A stretch of 60,930 nt of DNA from SIG588 sp045591985. GTDB taxonomy: Bacteria; Bacillota; Clostridia; Oscillospirales; Acutalibacteraceae. Each line of letters opens with the position of its first letter. The stretch's first letter is position 1. Position numbers and translations under genes: made by a program. Below are positions 25,562 to 34,258 of the stretch, in pieces. The DNA is taken from assembly GCA_045591985.1 (NCBI GenBank), contig JAZNTV010000098.1, positions 1 through 60,930 of the forward strand. The letters run 5' to 3'. The notes below the pieces were generated by a model. The model did no database searches and was not told the DNA's origin. It was given only the letters and a program-made list of their open reading frames with translations.

Positions 25562-28333
25562 TTATACGTCTATGGGGCCGTTGAGCAATAAGTCGTGCCG
25601 TTTTTGGGCGTGAGTTTCTTCGAGGGGGCGGGGTGCGTGGGTATCCCAACCCATATCGGTCATTAAATGGTTCAGCAGCGCACGGTGCGCCGTGGAATCT
25701 GCCTGTAGATTGAGTGAGAAAAGAACGATCCGACCCGCGTTGTGCGGCAACAGCACCATTGCCGCACCGCACGGCTTTTCGAGCATTTCGTACATCTGCA
25801 CCGCGCCGCATTTGCGATTTTCGGGTTGATCGTTGAAGAGCGACCAATCGGTGTCGCCGGCGCTGAGCAACACGGTGCCCTTGGTGATCAAATTGCCGTC
25901 CAACCCATGGGTGAGTATCGCTTTTTCCTGCTCGTTTTCGGCAAAATATAAGAGTTCTGTGGGGATCGACGCCACAAACGGGTGATCACTTTTGCGTGTC
26001 AGTTGCGTGGCGCGGCGGTCGGTTTGTGTAAGCGAGTCTCCTAACCAGACGGCTGCTTTTCGGGCGGCGGCGTCACTGCCGATGTATAACAAGGCGGTGC
26101 CGCCCGCGGAGGTTACAGCGTGCAGGCGCTCCGACGCTTCATCGCGACAACTGTCAACATCTACCGCCAAAGCTTCGCCGCCGCGGACAAAGGTGATGCC
26201 CGCCTCCCCCAAACGGCGATACAACAAAGAATCGGCACCGCCGAGGAAGGAAACGGCAGCGCGGCGGTCGTATACGGGCGGGTCAGGCAACGTCGTGATA
26301 CGCGGCGCCCATTTTTCGTTCAATGTGACATCGCGGGCGGTAGCGTCTCGCATCGCTTGTGCCATCGCGAGTTCACGTCGCTCGGGCAGCGAAGGATCCC
26401 ATCCCGGGTTGAGTGTCCCGACAAACGGCGGGATCCGCTCAATATACAGTCCGGCTTCTCCTTCCGAGGTGTACGGAAAGAACACGCCGTCTTCCAAGGT
26501 CGGCAGACGGGAGAAGTCGCGGTATCCATAGGGTAACTGTTCCAACCCGAACCACATCAGTTCACTGGGGGAGAAGTAGATAAGGTCGTTTTCAAACGCA
26601 CGCAGGTTGTTATAGAGATCAATACCGAGCGCCTCGGCGCGTCCTTCGTAATTCTCATAGGCCCGTTCGCCGTTAAAGGCGGCCATCTGTGCCGGTCGGG
26701 CGTAATACGTGCCCCCGTTTTCTCCTACCACCATCGGCTTGTCTGAATCGGGCAGTGTACGTGAGCCGTGTCCGTAATGTTTGCTCCATACGGGCAGGGT
26801 GCCGCGCAGGTCTTCGTCCCCGTCACAGGTGATGAACTCACGGGTGTCGTCCAAACGATAAACACGTTTGCCCAGTGCGATGATCTTCTCGTAAAATTTG
26901 TTTTGGTCGCGTTTCGCCGCGTCGTCATACAAAAAAATGGCGAACAGTTCGTTACCGAAACTCCACCCGCACACCGAAGCGCGGTTGCGGTCGCGCCGCA
27001 CCAGGTCGTCCACATGGGCGGTGTAGCGTTCCCACGCAATCTCCTCTTCAAAATTCAGCGTAAGGCAACTGCCGAAGATGGCCGTCTCGTCCAGTACACA
27101 CAACCCCATCTCATCCGCCACATCCAAAAACACCTGAGGATGCGGTTGTGCGTGAAGACGTACGGCGTTACCGCCCACGCTTTTGATCAAACGATACCAA
27201 CTTTGAATGAACGGGCGCGAGAACATAAAGGGCCCGAAGGGATGACAGATATCCGCTATCAACCGTATCGGCTCGCCGTTTAACAGCAGTTCCTTACCCG
27301 CAAGACGCCATTGCCGCCACCCGAAACGGGTGATTTGTTTGTCTTCGCAGATGTCGGTGCGTGCGGTAAGACAACATGCGTGCAGCGCGGGGGTGTCGGG
27401 TGTCCAACGGGGGAGTGCGACGTTTTCTGCCGTTACGGTGACGGTTGCTGTTTCGCTCGGGGCGAGAATGACGCTTTTCGTCGGCAGGGTCAATACCGCA
27501 TTGCCGAGCCGCCCGTCGGGTACGGCGGCTTCGGGCGTACAAAGATAGGGGTGTACCGTGCCGTTCAGCGTTACTTTTTGTGCGGCATCGGTGGTGTTGT
27601 CGATCGTGATCTCACATAACAAGCGCCCTTCGTCTGCCTGCGGGCGGAGATACACGTCTTTGATATATACAGCGGGCAGCGAGACGAGATACACGTCCTG
27701 CCAAATACCGGCGAGGTCTTGCGTGTTGGATCCGTGGGCATAAGGGGTGCGCATCAAGGGATAGGTTTCACTTTGCGTGTCAAAGAGGTGCATTTGTTGC
27801 ACCCCGACCGTAAGTTCGTTATCGCCTTCGTGTAAAAAGTCGGTCACGTCCACATCGAACGGAAGAAAACTGTCGAAATGTTCGCCCGCTTTTTGCCCGT
27901 TTACATATACGTCGGCGTGTCCCGTTACACTTTCGAAATGTAAGATCAGTCGCCGCCCCGCTTCGCCTGCGGGCAGTGTTACCGTGCGGCGAAGCCATCC
28001 TTGTTTTGCGTGATCCCACGCTTCGGGGTAAGAGGGGTAATATACCGAATCGGGAGCATAGCGCATGGTTTCGTCGGTGCGATCCACCCGTCCGTTTCCC
28101 CAAATGTTCCCGTTCCACGGTGACGGAACGTAAAGGGGGGTGTCGCTGAAATCCGTTTCTTTCGGCCACGGCAATATGGGCGGCACACCGCTGCCGCGCA
28201 CGAAATCGTCGCCGATCGCCATCGGGGCAAATTGCCAGCGACCGTTTAAACACCACTGTCGGCGTGCCGTTTCCTCTTCGGGGGTGAACAGCAAACGATC
28301 GGGGGCAAATTTGTCGGTATAAACGTGTGCCAT
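25562..28333 (-). CDS. glycoside hydrolase family 2 protein
   Basis: 923 aa, no signal peptide. Domain order: N-terminal sugar-binding jelly-roll (residues 1-220; RLILHFESVTGHADVYVNGQ is the classic GH2 N signature), Ig-like domain (220-330), TIM barrel (330-650) with NAVRLHAQPHPQVFLDVADE, the acid/base pair in CGWSFGNELFAIF, and a probable nucleophile Glu in KPMVVGENGGTYY, then a C-terminal extension of about 250 residues that looks like a beta-rich domain. Intracellular beta-glycosidase; substrate unknown. ATG at 28333 with GAGGAGG upstream. It is the first gene of the minus-strand carbohydrate operon. Confidence 0.9.
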   Translation of the reverse strand: MAHVYTDKFAPDRLLFTPEEETARRQWCLNGRWQFAPMAIGDDFVRGSGVPPILPWPKETDFSDTPLYVPSPWNGNIWGNGRVDRTDETMRYAPDSVYYPSYPEAWDHAKQGWLRRTVTLPAGEAGRRLILHFESVTGHADVYVNGQKAGEHFDSFLPFDVDVTDFLHEGDNELTVGVQQMHLFDTQSETYPLMRTPYAHGSNTQDLAGIWQDVYLVSLPAVYIKDVYLRPQADEGRLLCEITIDNTTDAAQKVTLNGTVHPYLCTPEAAVPDGRLGNAVLTLPTKSVILAPSETATVTVTAENVALPRWTPDTPALHACCLTARTDICEDKQITRFGWRQWRLAGKELLLNGEPIRLIADICHPFGPFMFSRPFIQSWYRLIKSVGGNAVRLHAQPHPQVFLDVADEMGLCVLDETAIFGSCLTLNFEEEIAWERYTAHVDDLVRRDRNRASVCGWSFGNELFAIFLYDDAAKRDQNKFYEKIIALGKRVYRLDDTREFITCDGDEDLRGTLPVWSKHYGHGSRTLPDSDKPMVVGENGGTYYARPAQMAAFNGERAYENYEGRAEALGIDLYNNLRAFENDLIYFSPSELMWFGLEQLPYGYRDFSRLPTLEDGVFFPYTSEGEAGLYIERIPPFVGTLNPGWDPSLPERRELAMAQAMRDATARDVTLNEKWAPRITTLPDPPVYDRRAAVSFLGGADSLLYRRLGEAGITFVRGGEALAVDVDSCRDEASERLHAVTSAGGTALLYIGSDAAARKAAVWLGDSLTQTDRRATQLTRKSDHPFVASIPTELLYFAENEQEKAILTHGLDGNLITKGTVLLSAGDTDWSLFNDQPENRKCGAVQMYEMLEKPCGAAMVLLPHNAGRIVLFSLNLQADSTAHRALLNHLMTDMGWDTHAPRPLEETHAQKRHDLLLNGPIDV

Positions 28334-28411
28334 GGCAAGTCCTCCTCTTGACGGATATAGGGGAATTTGTTATACTTATTGCATAAGAGTTGCTCACGGT
28401 CTTGTAAGATC

Positions 28412-28440
28412 ATTATACCAGTTGCCGGGTGCGGAAGCAA
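28412..28440 (-). promoter_or_regulatory. promoter of the GH2 gene
   Basis: Minus strand: TTGCTT, 17-base spacer, TATAAT (with a TGG preceding the -10), about 80 bases upstream of the ATG. Confidence 0.75.
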
Positions 28441-28553
28441 GGGGGAAATACCATTGAAACGGTGTAAAAAACAATTCTCTTTGCAATTGAGTCTTGCGGG
28501 GTGTGACGAGGCAAGACCGCTTACTGACTGTATGGGTAAAAGGGGGAGAACGT

Positions 28554-29501
28554 ATGAAACGGGATCTGATTTCCATTATCGTTCCGTGTTATAACGAGGA
28601 AGAGGTATTGCCGCTGTTTTACCGTGAGACGGCGGCGGTGATCCGTGCGATAGATGCCGATTTTGAGTTTGTCTTTGTTGATGACGGTTCAAAAGACAAT
28701 ACGTTGCTTGTGTTGCGTGAACTGGCCGCGGCTGACGAGCGGGTGTTTTACTATTCCTTTTCCCGCAATTTCGGTAAAGAAGCGGGAATGTGGGCGGGAC
28801 TTTCCTATGCCCGCGGCGATTATTGTGTCATTATGGATGCCGATCTGCAAGACCCGCCCTCGCTGTTGCCCACTATGTATGAGACACTGAAAAACGAAGA
28901 CTACGATGCAGTGGCGACCTGTCGCGTGACCCGTAAGGGGGAACCGCCCGTTCGTTCATTTTTTGCGCGTATGTTTTACAAGATCATCAACCGCATTTCG
29001 GATGCGGATATCAAAGACGGTGCGCGGGATTTCCGCATGATGTCCCGTCGGATGACCGATGCGATTTTGTCGATGGGAGAGTATAACCGCTTTTCCAAAG
29101 GTATTTTCGGCTGGGTGGGGTATCGCACCAAATGGCTGTCGTATGAGAACGTGGAACGGGCCGCAGGCGTGACCAAATGGTCGTTCTGGAAACTGCTCAA
29201 ATATTCCGTTGAAGGAATCATCAACTTCTCTTCGGTGCCGCTGTTTATCTCGTCGTGGATAGGGCTGTTCTTCTGTTTCGCCGCACTGGCGGCAACGGTG
29301 TTTTTCTTTGTGCGCCGTTTGGCGTTCGGCGATCCTGTCACCGGTTGGGCGTCGCTTGCGTGCCTTATCACCTTTATCGGGGGTGTGCAACTGTTTTGCG
29401 TGGGTGTGCTCGGACAATATATGGCACGCCTGTATTCCGAAAGTAAAAAGCGCCCCATTTTCCTTTTGCGTGAAACCAATCGTAAAGGTGATCAACAATG
29501 A
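28554..29501 (+). CDS. GT2 glycosyltransferase, polyprenyl-phosphate type (GtrB/DPM1-like)
   Basis: 315 aa. GT-A domain (residues 1-225) with SIIVPCYNEEEVLPLFYRE, VFVDDGSKDNT, and the metal-binding motif VIMDADLQDPPSLLP, then two C-terminal TM helices (WIGLFFCFAALAATVFFF; LACLITFIGGVQLFCVGVLG). It makes a polyprenyl-phosphate-sugar on the cytoplasmic side for use outside. ATG at 28554 with GGGGGAG upstream. It overlaps the next gene by 4 bases (ATGA), indicating a donor-maker plus acceptor-transferase pair. Confidence 0.9.
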   Translation: MKRDLISIIVPCYNEEEVLPLFYRETAAVIRAIDADFEFVFVDDGSKDNTLLVLRELAAADERVFYYSFSRNFGKEAGMWAGLSYARGDYCVIMDADLQDPPSLLPTMYETLKNEDYDAVATCRVTRKGEPPVRSFFARMFYKIINRISDADIKDGARDFRMMSRRMTDAILSMGEYNRFSKGIFGWVGYRTKWLSYENVERAAGVTKWSFWKLLKYSVEGIINFSSVPLFISSWIGLFFCFAALAATVFFFVRRLAFGDPVTGWASLACLITFIGGVQLFCVGVLGQYMARLYSESKKRPIFLLRETNRKGDQQ

Positions 29502-31309
29502 AACGAGTATGGTGTGTGTTTCGCGGGGCAACGGCCGCTTTGGGGAATAAAGAAAGTCGCTTCTATCTGCCCGATCTGTTGGCTGTTGTCATCACGGCGT
29601 TTTTGGCCGTGTGTGCGGGAACCGTTTTTGTAATACCGCATCGTTACGACAGCGATGCGTTTTTGGCCGCCGTGTCTCCGCTTGGATTTCTTTCGGCGTT
29701 TGCGGGGGCGGTCGTCGTGTTGTTTTTGTTGTGTTGCCTGTTGCGTTCCCGACGGGTGTTGCCGTGGGGAATGGCTGCGGCAACCGCTGCCTTGGCGCTG
29801 GCATTGCCCAAAGACGGCGAGCACAATATTTGGCTCGGTTGCGGCGTGGCGCTTTTGTGTTTTATTGTCTGTCGCTGGTTGTATTACCGTTTCGACCGCC
29901 CGTTTGTATTCCCGCGTTTTTCGTTTAAAACGGCAGGGTGGATCACGGTTGCGTTGTTTGCGGTGTTTGCGGTATCAATGTCGCTGATGGGTGCGGCGCG
30001 CTACTATTCATTTACCTATAACACGTTTGATTTCGGCATTTTTGCCCAGATGTTCGCGTATATGAAAGAGACGGGATTGCCGTTTACCACCGTCGAACGC
30101 ACGGGTCTGGTATCGCATTTTGCGGTACACTTTTCGCCGTTTTTCTACCTCCTGTTACCCGGCTATCTGCTGTTTTCGTCGCCGGTATATTTATGTGTGG
30201 TGCAAACGCTGTTTGTGGGAGCCGGCGTGTTTGCTGTTTACGGCATTGCCAAAGAACTGGGGTTTTCGGCGAAGGTTACGGTGCTTATTTCGGCGTTGTA
30301 TCTCTTGTATCCCGCGTTCTCTTACGGCTTGTATTACGATTTTCACGAGAATAAATTCCTCACCGTCACCATTCTTTTTACCCTGTATTTTTTGCTTAAA
30401 CGTCGCTTTGTTCCGTTTTACGTCTGCGCGCTGTTGGTCTGTTCGATCAAAGAGGATGCGGCGATCTATCTTGTGGCTGTGGCGTTGTTTATGCTGTTCC
30501 ACGAGAAGTTGATCGGTCACGGATTGGTCACTCTCGCGTTAGCGCTTGGCTATTTTGTCTTGGCGCTCGAGATGATACAAGTGTGCGGCGCTACCGAGTC
30601 GATGGAATTCGGCTATCGTTATTCGGATTTTGCGGTGGACGGTGTGGTAAGTTTCGGTACCATTGTAACGTCAACGCTGTTCAATTTCGGTAAGACACTG
30701 TCGCTTATGTTTACAGCCGAAAAAGTGACCTTCCTTTTGTGGATGTTTCTGCCGGTACTGTTTACACCGTTTGTGAACAAACGCGTATCGGTGTTTTTGC
30801 TGTTTGTACCGATGATATTTGTGAACTTACTGAGCAGCTGGCCGTATCAGCACGATGTAGAATATCAATACACCTATGGCGTGGCAGCGCTTGTGCTGTT
30901 TGCCGCGCTGTTGGCATTGCGGGCATTGTCGCCGCGGGCGCGGTGTGCGATCATAACCGCCTGTGTGATGCTGTCGGCATCGCTTACGTTGCCGTATGTA
31001 GTGTATCGTACCAAGGGATATGTAAAAGGTTATCTTGACAATCGTACAGAGTTTCACGAGTCGATTGCCTTTTTGCGTGAAGAATTGCCGCGAGAAAGCA
31101 CGATCGGTGTGGAGGGGGATGTTATGCCCATTCTGTACGACTATCCGCATTTGGTGTTGGAACCGCGCAGTGAAGAACAGGCAGCGGCGGTGACGTATTA
31201 CGTTGCCAAATGGGAAGACGCGGACGATTTCGTAAAAATGGTGGACAAGGGTTTCACATTGTACGCGAAGAACGAGTATGTGATCATATTGAAAAATCCG
31301 AATGCGTGA
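29498..31309 (+). CDS. DUF2079 membrane protein (possible GT-C-like transferase)
   Basis: 603 aa with about 12-14 TM helices. The region YYSFTYNTFDFGIFAQMFAY with the conserved N-T-F-D-x-G-I and HFAVHFSPFFYLLLPGYLLF with H-F-S-P matches DUF2079 (PF09852) membrane proteins, which are related to the GT-C/PMT clan. It presumably uses the lipid-linked sugar made by the upstream GT2 enzyme to glycosylate an external acceptor. Its start overlaps the previous stop. The remaining C-terminal part (about 100 aa) is soluble and probably outside the membrane. Confidence 0.8.
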   Translation: MKRVWCVFRGATAALGNKESRFYLPDLLAVVITAFLAVCAGTVFVIPHRYDSDAFLAAVSPLGFLSAFAGAVVVLFLLCCLLRSRRVLPWGMAAATAALALALPKDGEHNIWLGCGVALLCFIVCRWLYYRFDRPFVFPRFSFKTAGWITVALFAVFAVSMSLMGAARYYSFTYNTFDFGIFAQMFAYMKETGLPFTTVERTGLVSHFAVHFSPFFYLLLPGYLLFSSPVYLCVVQTLFVGAGVFAVYGIAKELGFSAKVTVLISALYLLYPAFSYGLYYDFHENKFLTVTILFTLYFLLKRRFVPFYVCALLVCSIKEDAAIYLVAVALFMLFHEKLIGHGLVTLALALGYFVLALEMIQVCGATESMEFGYRYSDFAVDGVVSFGTIVTSTLFNFGKTLSLMFTAEKVTFLLWMFLPVLFTPFVNKRVSVFLLFVPMIFVNLLSSWPYQHDVEYQYTYGVAALVLFAALLALRALSPRARCAIITACVMLSASLTLPYVVYRTKGYVKGYLDNRTEFHESIAFLREELPRESTIGVEGDVMPILYDYPHLVLEPRSEEQAAAVTYYVAKWEDADDFVKMVDKGFTLYAKNEYVIILKNPNA

Positions 31310-31347
31310 CACCGCACAGAATGTCGAAAATTTCTTTGAAAAAGGGG

Positions 31348-31376
31348 TTGACATTCGGGTGAGAAGTGTGTATACT
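31348..31376 (+). promoter_or_regulatory. promoter of initiator tRNA-Met
   Basis: Consensus TTGACA, 17-base spacer, TATACT, 28 bases upstream of the mature 5' end. Confidence 0.9.
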
Positions 31377-31404
31377 ATAGTAACCGGAAACGCACCGGAT
31401 ATAT

Positions 31405-31481
<77 letters not shown>

Positions 31482-31482
31482 T

Positions 31483-31520
31483 AATAAAGACCATATGCCT
31501 TGCGGCATATGGTCTTTATT
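31483..31520 (+). terminator. terminator of tRNA-fMet
   Basis: A 17-bp perfect stem (AATAAAGACCATATGCC / GGCATATGGTCTTTATT) with a TTGC loop, two bases after the CCA end; CATTTTT follows. Confidence 0.85.
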
Positions 31521-31532
31521 CATTTTTCGGAA

Positions 31533-31644
31533 GGCGGGACTTGAAACGAACTCCAAGGGTGAGCGGCTGACAGCCGCGAAGCCTTGGCAGCAACAGTCCG
31601 GTGGACTGTTGCGCTCGTGAGAAGAAAGTCCCGCCCCCGCAACC
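31533..31644 (+). repeat. structured tRNA-linked repeat element, copy 1
   Basis: Outer stem GGCGGGACTT (31533-31542) pairs with AAGTCCCGCC (31626-31635). Inside are a two-part arm, CCAAGG/CCTTGG (31553-31558/31582-31587) enclosing GCGGCT/AGCCGC (31563-31568/31572-31577), and a 10-bp hairpin GCAACAGTCC-GGT-GGACTGTTGC (31590-31612). Then GTGAGAAGA and an exact 19-base copy of the tRNA-fMet 3' end (31626-31644). The left outer arm is thus complementary to the tRNA T-arm. A terminator hairpin follows. Copy 2 at 36.0 kb keeps the fold with different stem sequences. Confidence 0.7.
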
Positions 31645-31645
31645 C

Positions 31646-31683
31646 AAAAAACCTTCAACACCAGTCGGTGTTGGAGGTTTTTT
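31646..31683 (+). terminator. terminator after the tRNA-linked element
   Basis: AAAAAACCTTCAACACC / GGTGTTGGAGGTTTTTT, one G-U pair, AGTC loop, T-run tail. Confidence 0.8.
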
Positions 31684-31693
31684 TCTTGTTATA

Positions 31694-31850
31694 TGATGGT
31701 GTGACTCGGACCAACGACCGAGGGTTCCCGAAGGGGACGTTTGCCGAGCGCAGGACATTCGCCTGCGGCGAAGTCCGTGTAACGTTTTTCTTGTCGCCTT
31801 AAACAGGCGACATTTTGCCTTTGGCAAAACCGAAAAAGTTACGGTTCACT
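31694..31850. repeat. second structured intergenic element
   Basis: No gene. Several stems are visible: CTCGG/CCGAG near 31706-31724, GCAGG/CCTGC near 31752-31765, and a branched unit with an outer stem GTAACGTTTTTC / GAAAAAGTTAC (about 31778-31842) holding the hairpins GTCGCCT-TAAAC-AGGCGAC and TTTTGCC-TTT-GGCAAAA. It is architecturally similar to the tRNA-linked elements and may be read from the minus strand, where its end resembles a tRNA 3' end (GGTCCGAGTCACACC). Confidence 0.5.
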
Positions 31851-31882
31851 ATCTTTCTATATACTTGTGCCCCAAAAACATC

Positions 31883-31922
31883 AAAGACCGATAGTTACTG
31901 CTGATCAGAGCTATCGGTCTTT
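31883..31922 (-). terminator. terminator after the esterase gene
   Basis: A 12-bp perfect stem (AAAGACCGATAG / CTATCGGTCTTT) around a 16-base loop, just beyond the stop of the minus-strand esterase gene. Confidence 0.6.
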
Positions 31923-31939
31923 GGTTTATTTCTATGGTA

Positions 31940-33130
31940 TTATTGCGCGAAAAACGCTTTTTTAAGCAGGGCAATCGCCGGCTCCTCGCGGAAAGAATGA
32001 TCCGGAGCATCACAATTGGCGAACTCAAAATAGGTGTCTTCCGACAAGCCATACATCGGCGGCTCATATATCTTCGAACGATTGCACTCCTCGCGGTATT
32101 TGGGATAATAATGAATCTGCAAATTGTCCGCCGCATCGTTTAGGACGTACGCTTTTTGGATTTCATCCAAGAAATAATCCGCGCCGCCTTCATTAAGCGT
32201 TACATATTTGGGGGCCAATGCCGCGAGGACATCCACTCGCGAATAGTACTTAAACATACCGGGGATAATGTGCCAATCGCCGTTATGATTGCACATTTTA
32301 CGTTCATCATATTCTGTGGTTGCAAAATACCGCTGTCGCTCGTCGCACACAAAATCATTAAAAACAACGGCTTTGATTTCGTCGCACAGAAGGCCTAAAT
32401 ACATCGCATCATCGCAGCCGAGAGAATGGGCAGAAACAGCCAATCGGTTTTGATCAACGTAGTTAAACTGGCCGATATTCTTCAAAAAGCACAATTTTTG
32501 GAAGAAACTAAGGCCAAAGTAGCTTTCTCCGTTGTATAGCAACCCACTGCACATCTGTGTACGGGAGGTACCTCCGTAATCGCCTTCTCGTTCAATTTCC
32601 AGTGCACACTCGGCCGTTTCGGGATTATCAAACGCAAAGGCCACCATCCCGTTTTTCACCATATACAGCGCCATGCGGTTGCGCTCAGGATATTTCTCAA
32701 AGCGGCACTTGGGCGTATCCAACAGTGGTTCACCGGAAATAAATTCCTTGCTGTGGATGGAACCCGGCAAGCACAAAACGCCGGGGGCCTTATTCTGTTC
32801 GGTCACATCATCGGGAATCAGAACCAGAAACGGCACGGCCGTATAATCATCTGGGTAGAACTCCCATTTTTCCACCCGATATCCTTCCCTCTGAACCTCG
32901 TTTATCTTTTTAGGCTTCGGCTGCTCCGTAAAAGGGAACACAACAAGCAGTTCGCGAATCTTATCCTTCAACTCCTCTTTCCATTTCAAAAACCCGGCTT
33001 GATTCGCATCTTCGGGAAAGGCCAACAGCGGTTTTGTGTTTCGGAGTCGATCCATAAAGGCCGCCATAGTCGACACGTGGCGACCGTCTTCACGGTTGGA
33101 CTTGTAATGCGTTTCATATGTTATTTTCAT
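31940..33130 (-). CDS. alpha/beta hydrolase (acetyl-xylan-esterase-like)
   Basis: 396 aa, cytosolic. The catalytic nucleophile elbow is RLAVSAHSLGCDDAMYLG (A-H-S-L-G), in place of the usual G-x-S-x-G. A later Asp lies in the strand KYVTLNEGGADYFLDEI region, and His in CDAPDHSFREEPAIALL supplies the triad. The N-terminal part (GYRVEKWEFYPDDYTAVPFL VLIPDD region) resembles dienelactone-hydrolase or acetyl xylan esterase family 7-type proteins. It probably removes acyl groups from a carbohydrate. It is the last gene of the AraC-PnuC-sialidase-esterase operon. Confidence 0.8.
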   Translation of the reverse strand: MKITYETHYKSNREDGRHVSTMAAFMDRLRNTKPLLAFPEDANQAGFLKWKEELKDKIRELLVVFPFTEQPKPKKINEVQREGYRVEKWEFYPDDYTAVPFLVLIPDDVTEQNKAPGVLCLPGSIHSKEFISGEPLLDTPKCRFEKYPERNRMALYMVKNGMVAFAFDNPETAECALEIEREGDYGGTSRTQMCSGLLYNGESYFGLSFFQKLCFLKNIGQFNYVDQNRLAVSAHSLGCDDAMYLGLLCDEIKAVVFNDFVCDERQRYFATTEYDERKMCNHNGDWHIIPGMFKYYSRVDVLAALAPKYVTLNEGGADYFLDEIQKAYVLNDAADNLQIHYYPKYREECNRSKIYEPPMYGLSEDTYFEFANCDAPDHSFREEPAIALLKKAFFAQ

Positions 33131-33196
33131 GATTTTCTCCCCTTCTTCACTTTACCGACACCGTTGAAAAGCACATGGAACAGTGCCTGCTTTTTC

Positions 33197-34258
33197 TTAT
33201 ATTTCATCCAACCCAATTTTCATAATACCCAAGCGCTGCAGACAGGTGGTTTCCTCCCCCGCACCACCGCGACAATATCCGCACAGCATGGCGTTATCCT
33301 TGGTGAAAAACACGGCAGGATAGCAAAAACCGCGTTGCGGATCGTCCTCAATCACGATCGGCTCTCCCCACGTTTTACCGTCATCTTTGCTTTTGCGCAC
33401 TACAAACGGTGTTCTGCCCCAACCTGCACGGGATTCTTCACGCGCGTTATATTGCGGAATAGGATTGTAAATCGCATAAGTAATGCCGTCGTGTGCTTTC
33501 ATCTGCATTGGCGCATCGGGAGAGGTGAAAATGGAAGCGCACGGTGCGGTGAAGGTATTCAGATTGTCGCGTGAAAACGCTTCATATTGCCAACCTTCAC
33601 GAGTTCTTGCCCACAAACGAATGGTACCGTCTGCGTGCTGAATCAGCCCCGGTTCGATCATACCGCGCTTGTCGGGGGTGGTTTTGGAAACCGTAAGGCG
33701 CGGATTGGTGATGGTGAAAGTTTTGCCATCATCGTTGGACACAAACGTTACGCTGGTCGCAAAAGGATCGATACGCCCGCTCGAATCGCTATAGAAGGCG
33801 TGCATAGCGGCGGCAGTGGCAATTTGCCCGTTTTGCAAACGGATAAAGCGATCGTTGTTGATAACATACCCGGAAAGCGGTGCTTCCAACACACAGCGTT
33901 CTGCGGTGAAGATGTACCCATCCGTCGATATTGCACGGCCGATCGTGTTGTTGCCCAAGTTCTCTTTGATTAAAAAATACACGCCAACGGCACCATCACT
34001 TTGCTCGATGGTGGATACGCTCATAATGTTTTGGACGCCAAAAGCAGCGGCTTTCACAATAATTTCAGGCTCCGACCAGCTTTCCCCCTCATCAAACGAG
34101 CGGATCACCGCAATATCACAGCCTCCGTTGTCGCGATGATCGCTGCTGTTATAGCAGCTATACGCAAACAAAACTGCCCCATCCGGTTGACGGATAAAAG
34201 AACCCTCACTGTTGCGGGCGTTGGTGTCGGTCGGCCGTTTGTCCCATACCGTTTTCAT
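33197..34258 (-). CDS. sialidase-like (BNR/Asp-box) six-bladed propeller protein
   Basis: 353 aa with no signal peptide. Asp-box motifs (S-x-D-x-G-x-x-W/F) appear at IRSFDEGESWSEP, VSNDDGKTFTITN and RKSKDDGKTWGEP. FIRQPDGAVLF at the N-terminus and an Arg/Glu-containing centre fit the sialidase superfamily, but a catalytic Tyr/Glu pair cannot be confirmed by eye. It could be an exo-sialidase, or a related intracellular lyase or hydrolase. ATG at 34258 has AGGAGG upstream, inside the end of the pnuC gene (53-base overlap). Confidence 0.75.
   Translation of the reverse strand: MKTVWDKRPTDTNARNSEGSFIRQPDGAVLFAYSCYNSSDHRDNGGCDIAVIRSFDEGESWSEPEIIVKAAAFGVQNIMSVSTIEQSDGAVGVYFLIKENLGNNTIGRAISTDGYIFTAERCVLEAPLSGYVINNDRFIRLQNGQIATAAAMHAFYSDSSGRIDPFATSVTFVSNDDGKTFTITNPRLTVSKTTPDKRGMIEPGLIQHADGTIRLWARTREGWQYEAFSRDNLNTFTAPCASIFTSPDAPMQMKAHDGITYAIYNPIPQYNAREESRAGWGRTPFVVRKSKDDGKTWGEPIVIEDDPQRGFCYPAVFFTKDNAMLCGYCRGGAGEETTCLQRLGIMKIGLDEI

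Noticed and set aside
31940..33130. Peptidase (S9-type) as the identity of the esterase
   Set aside because: The nucleophile sequence and N-terminal region suit acetyl-xylan-esterase-type hydrolases better, though the choice is not certain.
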